Shown in pieces: positions 1-7,948 of a DNA stretch of 64,000 nt. Within the stretch, counting starts at the first letter, position 1. Each line of letters starts with the position of its first letter. A program made the translations under genes and the position numbers. The stretch covers positions 1-64,000 of the forward strand of contig WRET01000003.1 of the NCBI GenBank assembly GCA_009779195.1, given 5' to 3'. This DNA comes from Micrococcales bacterium (GTDB lineage: Bacteria > Actinomycetota > Actinomycetes > Actinomycetales > Cellulomonadaceae). The notes beneath the pieces were generated by a model, which made no database searches, was not told the origin of the DNA, and saw nothing but the letters and a program-made list of their open reading frames with translations.

Positions 1-266
1 CCCACGAACGGTTCTTGCACGACCAGGCCTCCCGCCAGCGCAACGCCCACCTCGACGGCTTCGACGAGGGCCACGCCGAAGGGCTCGCCAAAGGCCACGC
101 CGAAGGACTTACCGAAGGGCACGTGGAAGGGGTAGAGGACGGCGAACAGCGTAAGGCCGTCGCCATCGCACGTAACGCTCTGAGCATGGGCATGTCCGTC
201 GAGCAGGTCGCGGCGCTGACTGGGCTGGACCCCGCCGAGGTTGCCCGGTTGTCCCAACAGCCGTGA
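1..266 (+). CDS. Rpn-family nuclease/transposase-like protein, C-terminal part only
   Basis: The gene is cut by the left window edge: the reading frame is open from base 3 and stops with TGA at 264-266. The last ~83 residues nearly match the C-terminus of the complete Rpn-type protein at 485-1411. They contain a GHAEGL-type glycine/histidine/glutamate repeat, then a short helical tail (SVEQVAALTGLDPAEVARL) typical of this family. This copy carries one more GHAEG unit than the downstream copy. The catalytic domain lies outside the window, so activity cannot be judged. The near-identity of the two tails marks a tandem duplication. The family (PD-(D/E)XK, recombination-promoting nuclease) is inferred from the complete neighbour. 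Confidence 0.8.
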   Translation, partial: HERFLHDQASRQRNAHLDGFDEGHAEGLAKGHAEGLTEGHVEGVEDGEQRKAVAIARNALSMGMSVEQVAALTGLDPAEVARLSQQP

Positions 267-281
267 GCTGCTGTTTGCCTA

Positions 282-360
282 TGCTCGTACAGCCGCCCGC
301 CGGGGGCGGCGAGGGCGTCGGTGGTCTGCACACCGGCCAGGCCGCCTGGACGGCGACCTG
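282..360 (-). pseudogene. Displaced fragment of the aminotransferase gene (duplication scar)
   Basis: These ~79 bases align with 1727-1805 inside the aminotransferase gene, with about seven differences, in the same orientation. The bases just before (267-281) match the sequence following the second Rpn gene (1412-1427). The block therefore looks like the junction of a duplicated unit in which about 300 bp of aminotransferase 3' end was lost. It is too short to encode anything. Homology with 18% or less divergence over 79 bases in a non-repetitive coding region is unlikely by chance. Confidence 0.75.
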
Positions 361-484
361 AACTGACGGCTGGGCTTGTCTGTCATCGCTGCTGGTGGTC
401 TGCGAACCGTCCACAGCCCACCGGTGCGTACCCGTCCAGGAACTGGGGCGTCCAGGGGCCGTCGCGTGTGGCGAGGATGGCGGT

Positions 485-1411
485 ATGGACATTTCGACAC
501 CTGTGACTCCCGCACGTGGTCTCGTGCACGCGTTCGTGCCGCCACGCTACGACCTGCTGTTCAAAAGAGTCTTCAGCGACGAACGCAACTCCGACCTGCT
601 CGGCGGGCTGCTGCAACGTGTGCTCACGCTCCCCGACCAGGACCTGGTCACCCTGGCCCTGCCTGACACCCACACCCTCGCTGACCAGCCCGACGACAAG
701 ACCGCCGTCTTCGACGTGAAAGTCACCACCGCCACCGGCAAGCAGGTCGTCATCGAGATGGTGCTCTCACCCACCCGGGACCTGCCCGAACGGCTGGTGT
801 ACTACAGCGCGTCGATGGTGACCTCCCAGATGGTCCGCGGCGCCCGGTACGGCACGATCAACCAGTCGATCTGCCTGGTCTTCGCCGACTTCGTCATGTT
901 CGACGACGACGCGCTGCACCACCGGTTCGTGTTCCACGACCGCGACCTGGACACGACGCTGACCGACGTGGTGCTCATCCACGTCATCGAGCTGCCCAAG
1001 CTGTCCGCCGAACCCGACGGGACTCTAGAATGGCGGTGGCTGAAGTTCCTGGCTGCGAACACCCCTGAGGAGATGGACATGGCCGCAGGAGACGACCCCC
1101 ACATCACCCGCGCCGCCACCGTCGTCAGACGCTACAACGCCGACGAACAGTTCCGTTACGAGCTCGAAGCCCGCGAACGGTTCTTGCACGACCAGGCCTC
1201 CCGCGAGCACACTGCCCACCTCGACGGCTTCGACAAAGGCCACGCTGAAGGACTTTCCGAAGGGCACGCGGAAGGGGTAGAGGACGGTGAGCAGCGCAAG
1301 GCTGTCTCCGTGGCACGTAACGCTCTGAGCATGGGCATGTCCGTCGAGCAGGTCGCGGCGCTGACTGGGCTGGACCCCGCCGAGGTCGCCCGGTTGTCCC
1401 AAGAGCCGTGA
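485..1411 (+). CDS. Rpn-family recombination-promoting nuclease / PD-(D/E)XK transposase-like protein
   Basis: A 308-residue protein. The start at 485 is chosen because family-like sequence (PRYDLLFKRVF near residue 20) begins just after it. Layout: an N-terminal segment typical of PDDEXK_2/Rpn proteins, a nuclease core with Asp77 (FDVKV) and Glu91 (VIEMV), an all-helical middle, then a GHAEGL repeat and a charged helical tail. Rpn proteins are RecA-independent DNA endonucleases that often occur in tandem paralogous sets. In most members the residue two after the Glu is Gln (E-x-Q); here it is Val93, so catalysis may be impaired. It follows the partial paralog at 1-266 and converges on the aminotransferase gene. 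Confidence 0.8.
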   Translation: MDISTPVTPARGLVHAFVPPRYDLLFKRVFSDERNSDLLGGLLQRVLTLPDQDLVTLALPDTHTLADQPDDKTAVFDVKVTTATGKQVVIEMVLSPTRDLPERLVYYSASMVTSQMVRGARYGTINQSICLVFADFVMFDDDALHHRFVFHDRDLDTTLTDVVLIHVIELPKLSAEPDGTLEWRWLKFLAANTPEEMDMAAGDDPHITRAATVVRRYNADEQFRYELEARERFLHDQASREHTAHLDGFDKGHAEGLSEGHAEGVEDGEQRKAVSVARNALSMGMSVEQVAALTGLDPAEVARLSQEP

Positions 1412-1437
1412 GCCGCTGCTCGCCTACGCGGCGCGCG

Positions 1438-2655
1438 CTACTGCCGGTACGACGCCAAGAAGTTGCCTAGGCGTTCGACGGCTTCGGACATGACGCGGGC
1501 TTCGGGCAAGGTGACCAGGCGTAGGTGGTCGGGGTGGGGCCAGTTGAAGCCACGGCCGGGGACCAGCAGGATGTGCTCGGACATGAGCAGGTCGTAGACC
1601 AGCTTCTGGTCGTCGTGGATCTGGTGGACCTCGGGGTCCAGGTGGGGGAACAGGTACAGCGCCCCCGAAGCCCGTTGGCAGCTGACCCCGGGGATGGAGT
1701 TGAGCCCTTCCCACGCGACGCGCATCTGCTCGTACAACCGCCCGCCGGGGGCGACGAGGGCGTCGATGGTCTGCACACCGGCCAGCGCCGCCTGGACGGC
1801 GTGCTGGGCAGGCACGTTCGGGCACAACCGGGTCGAGGCCAGCAGGTAGATACCTTCCAAGAAGCTCTGCGCATGAGCCCGCGGACCGGTGACGACCAAC
1901 CAGCCGGACCGGTAGCCGCACACCCGGTACGACTTGGACAGGCCGTTGAACGTCAAGACCAGCTGGTCGGGTGCGACGGTGGCGGTGGGGGTGTGGTGGG
2001 CGCCGTCGTACAAGATGCGGTCGTAGACCTCGTCCGACAGCAGCAGCAGCCCGTGGTCGGCGGCCAGGCGCGCCAGGGAGCGCACAGTGTCAGCGGAGTA
2101 CACCGCACCGGTCGGGTTGTTGGGGTTGATGATCACCAGGGCCTTGGTGCGGGGGGTGACCAGCGACTCCAGCAGGTCCAGGTCAGGCTGCCAGCCTGCT
2201 GACTCGTCGCACTGGTAGTGCACGGGCGTGCCGCCGGCGAGGCTGGTCATCGCCGTCCACAGCGGGTAGTCAGGGGAGGGGACGAGCACTTCGTCGCCCT
2301 CGTCGAGCAGGGCCTGCATCACCATGGTGATCAGCTCGGACACCCCGTTGCCGAGGAACACGTCGTCCACGTCGAAGCGGGGGAACCCAGGTTCGGTCTC
2401 GTACCGGGTGACCACCGCGCGCCGCGCCGGCAAGATACCGCGCGAGTCGGAGTAGCCGTGGGCGTGGGGGATCGAGGCGATCATGTCCGCGACGATCTGG
2501 TACGGCGCCTCGAAGTCGAACTCGGCAGGGTTCCCGGTGTTCAGCCACAGGACCTTCTTGCCTTCGGCTTCCATCCGTGCAGCCTCGGTCACCGCCTTGC
2601 CGCGGATCTCGTACAAGACGTTCTTGAGCTTCGAGGACTGGTCGAGGGCACGCAT
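1438..2655 (-). CDS. alaA: Class I/II PLP-dependent aminotransferase (AlaA/AspC-like)
   Basis: A 405-residue fold-type I aminotransferase, probably the glutamate-pyruvate (alanine) type. Visible features are the N-terminal KLKNVLYEIRG start typical of AlaA/YfbQ enzymes, the substrate/PLP motif NPNNPTGAVYS, and the PLP-lysine segment GLSKSYRVCGYRSGW followed by the phosphate-contacting Arg. The second ATG (2655) is taken as start because a GGAGG lies seven bases upstream of it; an ATG two codons earlier is the alternative. The 3' end faces the Rpn gene, and an internal part was copied to 282-360. The exact amino donor/acceptor pair is inferred from family resemblance only. Confidence 0.85.
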   Translation of the reverse strand: MRALDQSSKLKNVLYEIRGKAVTEAARMEAEGKKVLWLNTGNPAEFDFEAPYQIVADMIASIPHAHGYSDSRGILPARRAVVTRYETEPGFPRFDVDDVFLGNGVSELITMVMQALLDEGDEVLVPSPDYPLWTAMTSLAGGTPVHYQCDESAGWQPDLDLLESLVTPRTKALVIINPNNPTGAVYSADTVRSLARLAADHGLLLLSDEVYDRILYDGAHHTPTATVAPDQLVLTFNGLSKSYRVCGYRSGWLVVTGPRAHAQSFLEGIYLLASTRLCPNVPAQHAVQAALAGVQTIDALVAPGGRLYEQMRVAWEGLNSIPGVSCQRASGALYLFPHLDPEVHQIHDDQKLVYDLLMSEHILLVPGRGFNWPHPDHLRLVTLPEARVMSEAVERLGNFLASYRQ

Positions 2656-2771
2656 GAACATGCCTCCCAGGGTAAGGCCTGACCGCTGGTCGGTGGCGCC
2701 GCGGTGACCCGGACGCCGCCGTGGGCATACGATGGCACGCAAACCGGTCGTCGGTCAGTGAGGAGCAGCTG

Positions 2772-3410
2772 GTGTCCGTTGTTGCGAAGCGAAACCCGTG
2801 GGTCGTCGCAGTCGTGGGGATGGTCGTGGTGGGGGGTCTGCTGGGCGGGTGCGCCCAGAAACCCGGGGTGGCGGCGACGCTGACCGAGGTCAGCTGTGAG
2901 CGGGGTGCTGGCCCGCCGGTCTACCAGGTCGCAGAGAACGGCACGACGACCTGGGGCTGCGCCGTCGGCTCGTTGGTCCGCGGGGATTCGTGGACGATCT
3001 CCACCAAAGACGTGGCTGACCTGCGCACGGCGTGGAGCCCCGGCCTGGGCTACCAGCTGATGGGCGTGCCGATGCCGCAGGTCGAAGGTTCCGACGCGGT
3101 CGCGCTGCTGCTGTCGACGAAGATCGTCGTCCGGGTCGCCGACGAGCAAGGCATGGCTGCCTCCGACGACGAGGCAGCCGCGTGGCTCAGGGACCAACAG
3201 CTGGACAACAACCACGCCATGAGGCTCGTCGCCAAGCACGCGCTCCTCAACGACCGCGCACGGACCATGACCCCGCAGCAGTTCGCAGGGCTGGAGGAGA
3301 AGATCGAGTCTGCTCTCAACGCCACGGAGATCGTCGTCAACCCGCGCTACGGAACGTTCGACCCGCGTTACGGGGTCCTCGTGCCCCAGTGGGCTCCAGA
3401 GTCGGTCTGA
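2772..3410 (+). CDS. Lipoprotein with SurA N-domain-like character
   Basis: A 212-residue exported lipoprotein. The GTG start follows AGGAG. Residues 1-26 are a signal peptide with a hydrophobic core and a lipobox (LLGGC, Cys27). The rest is soluble and ends in a segment (VNPRYGTFDPRYG) that I associate with actinobacterial SurA-N-terminal-domain lipoproteins found next to eno/mazG/mfd. The enolase gene lies about 120 bp downstream in the same direction, which fits that context. A chaperone/foldase role at the outer face of the membrane is an inference; no catalytic PPIase domain is visible. Confidence 0.7.
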   Translation: MSVVAKRNPWVVAVVGMVVVGGLLGGCAQKPGVAATLTEVSCERGAGPPVYQVAENGTTTWGCAVGSLVRGDSWTISTKDVADLRTAWSPGLGYQLMGVPMPQVEGSDAVALLLSTKIVVRVADEQGMAASDDEAAAWLRDQQLDNNHAMRLVAKHALLNDRARTMTPQQFAGLEEKIESALNATEIVVNPRYGTFDPRYGVLVPQWAPESV

Positions 3411-3474
3411 CCTGCTCCTGACTGCTCTGGTTGTCGTTGGGCCGGGGTCGGTGCGCGTGTGGTGCCCCTGCCAC

Positions 3475-4815
<1,341 letters not shown>

Positions 4816-4824
4816 CCAGCTGCG

Positions 4825-4855
4825 GCGTGGCCTGGGCCGCCGGTCCAGGCCACGC
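4825..4855 (+). terminator. GC-rich hairpin after eno
   Basis: A perfect 11-bp stem (GCGTGGCCTGG / CCAGGCCACGC) with a 9-base loop begins 9 bases after the eno stop. There is no T-run, so this is a terminator or attenuating/stabilising hairpin rather than a classical intrinsic terminator. ftsB starts 16 bases later. Confidence 0.6.
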
Positions 4856-4870
4856 AGGCACAATCAGGGC

Positions 4871-5503
4871 ATGGCCCGCCGTCGACCTGTCGCGCCCAGG
4901 CGGGGTTCTGCGACCCCGGCTGGGCGGTCGTCGGCTGCCTCAGCGCCTTCGGCTCCTGCGGTCCCGTCGGCTCCGCCCGCCAGGTCGGCCCGGCCAGCAC
5001 CGTCACGTTCAGCACCGTCACGGCCGGGCGCTTCGGCACGGCCATCGGGGCGACGCTTCGCTCGCGGTGGGGCCAGGAACCGCGAAGGCGCGACCGTGTA
5101 CGAGCAGGTCCGCCTACCACGGGTCGTCACTTCCAGGACGCTGGTGCTCAGCCTGGTCGTCATGGCAGCGTTCATCCTGGTGTACCCCACCGCACAGTCG
5201 TACCTGGCGCAACGTGCCCGCCTGAACGCCGCCGAACGTGACCTGGTCGCGGAGCAGGTGCGCAAGGCTGAGCTGGACAACCAGCTCGAACGCTGGTCAG
5301 ACCCTGCCTACGTGACCTCCCAGGCCCGTTCGCGTCTGTCGTTCGTCATGCCCGGCGAGTGGGCGTACCGCGTGGTGGACCCCGAGACCGCCGAGGAGAC
5401 CCACACCCCGGCCCCCACGATCAGCGGTTCAGACCAGGCGTGGTACGCCGACGTGTGGACGTCCGTCCAGGCTGTCGACGAGTTAGGGCTCGCCGATGAA
5501 TAA
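4871..5503 (+). CDS. ftsB: FtsB/DivIC-family septum formation initiator
   Basis: A 210-residue divisome membrane protein. Residues 1-85 are a basic Pro/Ser/Ala/Arg-rich cytoplasmic tail, residues ~89-107 a transmembrane helix, then a short coiled coil (YLAQRARLNAAERDLVAEQ) and a DivIC-type domain containing ERWSDPAYVTSQARSRLSFVMPGE. The C-terminal ~50 residues are an extracytoplasmic extension. Position right after eno is the conserved actinobacterial arrangement. The last six codons and the stop lie inside the palindromic repeat at 5485-5643, so the extreme C-terminus may have been altered by its insertion. DUF501 and Ppx/GppA genes, which often follow, are absent here. Confidence 0.88.
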   Translation: MARRRPVAPRRGSATPAGRSSAASAPSAPAVPSAPPARSARPAPSRSAPSRPGASARPSGRRFARGGARNREGATVYEQVRLPRVVTSRTLVLSLVVMAAFILVYPTAQSYLAQRARLNAAERDLVAEQVRKAELDNQLERWSDPAYVTSQARSRLSFVMPGEWAYRVVDPETAEETHTPAPTISGSDQAWYADVWTSVQAVDELGLADE

Positions 5504-5643
5504 CCTCGTCATCTGCGCAGCCCGTGCACGCACATCGCTGCGTTGTCCTCTCTCGAAAGACCTCCAGTCTTCCCGCGCTCGTCCGCCTTGCGCTGCACGC
5601 ACCCGGACCACGCATATGACCAGGTTATTCATCGTCGAGCCCT
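5485..5643. mobile_element. 159-bp palindromic MITE-like repeat
   Basis: The ends form a 22-bp inverted repeat with one mismatch (5485-5506 against 5622-5643; core GATGAATAACCT / AGGTTATTCATC). Pairing continues inwards through TCATCTGCG / CGCATATGA and ends in a central stem AAGAC / GTCTT (5557-5561, 5567-5571). Outer and inner stems share one centre at 5564, so the whole block can fold into a single long hairpin. No transposase is encoded. It begins inside the ftsB stop region and ends just before nadC. It is either a miniature inverted-repeat element or a structured intergenic repeat; I have not identified it with a named family. Confidence 0.7.
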
Positions 5644-5655
5644 TCGGAGATGCTG

Positions 5656-6495
5656 ATGACTGAGCCGTTGCCCGCTGCCGAGATCGAGCGTCTGGCAGTG
5701 ATGACCCTCAACGAAGACCTGGCCTTCGGCCCGGACGTCACCACGCTGGCGACCGTCCCGCCCAAGGCCCGCGCCACCGCGTGCCTGGTGACCCGCGCTG
5801 ACGGTGTCGTCGCCGGGCTGGACCTCGCGGCGGCAGTGTTCGACCACCGTGGCGTCGACGGTTTCGCCGCGCAGGTGCGCGACGGTGACCACGTCACCGC
5901 TGGTGAGGTGCTCGCGCAGGTCACCGGTCCGGTCCCCGAGCTGCTCACCGCCGAGCGCAGCGCGTTGAACCTGCTCACGCACCTGTCAGGGATCGCCACA
6001 GCCACGGCCGCCTGGGTCGACGCCGTGGCCGGTACCGGCGCTGTGGTCCGCGACACCCGCAAGACCGTTCCTGGTATGCGCGCTGCCCAGAAGTACGCCG
6101 TGCGTTGCGGCGGAGGCGAGAACCACCGCATGGGCCTGGGCGACCAGGCCCTGGTCAAGGACAACCACGTCGCCGCCGCAGGCGGGATCGCCCCCGCGGT
6201 CCAAGCGGTGCGCGAGCGTTACCCCGAGGTGTTCTGCGAGGTCGAGTGCGACACCCTCGACCAGGTCCGCGAAGCCGTCGCCGAGAAGGTCGCCCTCGTC
6301 CTGCTCGACAACATGGACCCGCCGACGATGCGCGAGGCCGTCGAGCTGTGCCGTGCGGCCGGTGTGCGCACCGAAGCCTCTGGTGGTCTGCGCCTGGACA
6401 ACGCCCGTGCTGTCGCCGAGACCGGTGTCGACTACATCGCCGTCGGCGCCCTGACCCACTCGTCCCCCCACCTGGACATCGGCCTGGACCTGTGA
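5656..6495 (+). CDS. nadC: Nicotinate-nucleotide diphosphorylase (carboxylating), quinolinate phosphoribosyltransferase
   Basis: A 279-residue enzyme converting quinolinate and PRPP to nicotinate mononucleotide, CO2 and PPi in de novo NAD synthesis. Family landmarks: LNEDLAFGPDVTT near the N-terminus, RSALNLLTHLSGIAT, DTRKTVPGMRAAQKYAVRCGGG, HRMGLGDQALVKDNH, EVECDTLDQ, LLDNMDPPTM and the C-terminal EASGGLRLDN...GVDYIAVGALTHS. Start 5656 has GGAG at a good distance; an in-frame ATG at 5650 is the alternative. nadA and nadB are not adjacent. The gene begins 12 bases after the palindromic repeat and converges on the DUF1877 gene. Confidence 0.95.
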   Translation: MTEPLPAAEIERLAVMTLNEDLAFGPDVTTLATVPPKARATACLVTRADGVVAGLDLAAAVFDHRGVDGFAAQVRDGDHVTAGEVLAQVTGPVPELLTAERSALNLLTHLSGIATATAAWVDAVAGTGAVVRDTRKTVPGMRAAQKYAVRCGGGENHRMGLGDQALVKDNHVAAAGGIAPAVQAVRERYPEVFCEVECDTLDQVREAVAEKVALVLLDNMDPPTMREAVELCRAAGVRTEASGGLRLDNARAVAETGVDYIAVGALTHSSPHLDIGLDL

Positions 6496-6496
6496 G

Positions 6497-6994
6497 TCAC
6501 CCGATCTGGACGAGGATGTGCTGGCCGGTGCCCAGGACGGTCTCGTAGGCGCTGAGCAGGCCGTGGAACTGCTCGGCCAGACCAGTCTTGAGACGGGCGG
6601 GGTCGTCGGTCCACACCGCGGGGTAGATCCCGTGGTCGGCGAAAGTCTGGAAGTCGACAGCACGCAACATCCCAGCCAGGTCCACCGCGCGCAGGGCGGC
6701 GACGCACAGGACCAGCTCGTCGGAGGTGACACAACCGATCCACGGGTCGTCGCAGACCTGGTGGATGCCGACGACAGCGTCGGACAGCGGGTCGTCGACC
6801 GGGGACCTCGCGGAGGTGCCGGTGAGCAAGAAGTGCAGCCCGTCCCACCCGGTGTCCATGTCGTAGTGCCCCGGCGTGCCGTACAGGTCGTCGTCGATCT
6901 GCACGAAACGGTCGTAGGCGTCGTCTGCCGGCAGACTCACCAGCTCGTCCAGAGTCTGGTCGTCCACCGGGACGTACAGCGCGGTCAACCCCAC
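6497..6994 (-). CDS. DUF1877 family protein (YfbM-like)
   Basis: A 165-residue cytosolic protein. It matches the E. coli YfbM plan: N-terminal GLTALYVPVDDQTLDEL, the WDGLHFLLTGTSARSPVDDPLSDAVVG block that defines the family, then GIYPAVW and the C-terminal AYETVLGTGQHILVQIG. Function of the family is unknown; it is small, single-domain and sporadically distributed. The stop codon abuts the nadC stop (convergent). Confidence 0.85.
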   Translation of the reverse strand: MGLTALYVPVDDQTLDELVSLPADDAYDRFVQIDDDLYGTPGHYDMDTGWDGLHFLLTGTSARSPVDDPLSDAVVGIHQVCDDPWIGCVTSDELVLCVAALRAVDLAGMLRAVDFQTFADHGIYPAVWTDDPARLKTGLAEQFHGLLSAYETVLGTGQHILVQIG

Positions 6995-7032
6995 AAGTCC
7001 AGCCTATATCGGCCGGTGAATGTCCCGTCAGC

Positions 7033-7272
7033 TCAGTCGGGGAACGACCGGTCAGCAGGTGACCCGCTGGGGACCTCCTCAGGCCGGTCGACGGCGTGAG
7101 GCCAGCTGCTCACCGGCCCCATGGGGTAGTCGTACGGTGTCCACCGCACCGGCGGCACGACCGGCCGCTCAACCGGCTCCTCGGCCGCGTCGTCCTGGCG
7201 CCCCCGGCGCAACACCCCGAGCACGACAACCGCCACGACGAACCCCGCCGCGACCCAGTACCACCAGTCCAC
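7033..7272 (-). CDS. Small single-pass membrane protein
   Basis: A 79-codon frame from a GTG at 7272. Residues ~3-21 (WWYWVAAGFVVAVVVLGVL) form one strong transmembrane helix, followed by RRGR, an acidic stretch and a Pro/Trp/Tyr-rich tail. This looks like a real N-out or N-tip-anchored small protein rather than chance coding. I do not recognise a family. It lies between the DUF1877 gene and the RloB gene on the same strand, 79 bp beyond the rloB stop. Confidence 0.55.
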   Translation of the reverse strand: MDWWYWVAAGFVVAVVVLGVLRRGRQDDAAEEPVERPVVPPVRWTPYDYPMGPVSSWPHAVDRPEEVPSGSPADRSFPD

Positions 7273-7351
7273 CCCCCGATCATCCCCCACGACCGACCCG
7301 CACACGCCTCCAACATCGTCCGGTATACCTGAATTGCACCAGACGGGTGAG

Positions 7352-7948
7352 TCAGCGAGCCTCCCCAGACATGAGGTTGAGCAGGACAGGCATGGCGGAC
7401 GACGGGTTCGGCCCGGTACGGCCGGAAGCAAGGTTCGGGTCGGCTTGGCGCGCCCGGTTCGTCGCGTCGGGGTAGGCGGCGAACCGGAACCCGAGGGGCA
7501 GTGTCTTGTCGGTGATGCCGTACCTGCGGATGACGTCGCGTAGCGCACGCCGGTCGATATGTGCGTGGTGGTCGGCGTGGTGCCACAGCAGCCAGATCTC
7601 GAAGCAGGGGTTGGAGACGACGACGTGGACCCCGGCCTTGCGTGCGTCGGCCAAGCAGCGGTCGAGCGTGGCGTGGTCGTCGACATCGACGACGACGCAG
7701 CACCAGTCATACGGTTCGCCTGAGTTCTTGGCCTGGCGCAGCAAGAGTTCTGCTTTGGCCAGGACGCTGGCCGGGTCGCGCCCCACGCCGTGCGTCTTGA
7801 CCTCCACGTGGGAGTCGCGGAACAGCTGTTTGGCGCCATCGACGTACTGCGGCTCAGACTTGACGCCTTCGGTCACCACGAGGCCACGTGTGCGCAGTGG
7901 ACGCCGCGACCGGCGACGCCGGACGTCATGCCCCCTGTGTGCCATCAT
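7352..7948 (-). CDS. rloB: RloB-family TOPRIM-like nuclease (AbiL-type system)
   Basis: A 198-residue protein with all three RloB landmarks: the VVTEGVKSEPQYVDG motif (acidic Glu), a hydrophobic strand ending in an acidic cluster (VVVDVDDHATLDRC), and SNPCFEIWLLWHHADHHAH. These fit a TOPRIM/OLD-like metal-dependent nuclease fold. Its ATG overlaps the stop of the upstream ATPase gene by four bases (ATGA), which points to translational coupling and a shared complex. RloA/RloB pairs occur in defence islands and restriction loci and resemble the lactococcal AbiL abortive-infection pair. Nuclease activity and phage defence are inferences from the family. Confidence 0.82.
   Translation of the reverse strand: MMAHRGHDVRRRRSRRPLRTRGLVVTEGVKSEPQYVDGAKQLFRDSHVEVKTHGVGRDPASVLAKAELLLRQAKNSGEPYDWCCVVVDVDDHATLDRCLADARKAGVHVVVSNPCFEIWLLWHHADHHAHIDRRALRDVIRRYGITDKTLPLGFRFAAYPDATNRARQADPNLASGRTGPNPSSAMPVLLNLMSGEAR

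Noticed and set aside
5485..5643. Intrinsic terminator of ftsB
   Set aside because: The paired region is 159 bp long, lacks a T-run and starts inside the coding sequence; a repeat element fits better, though it may still stop some transcripts.
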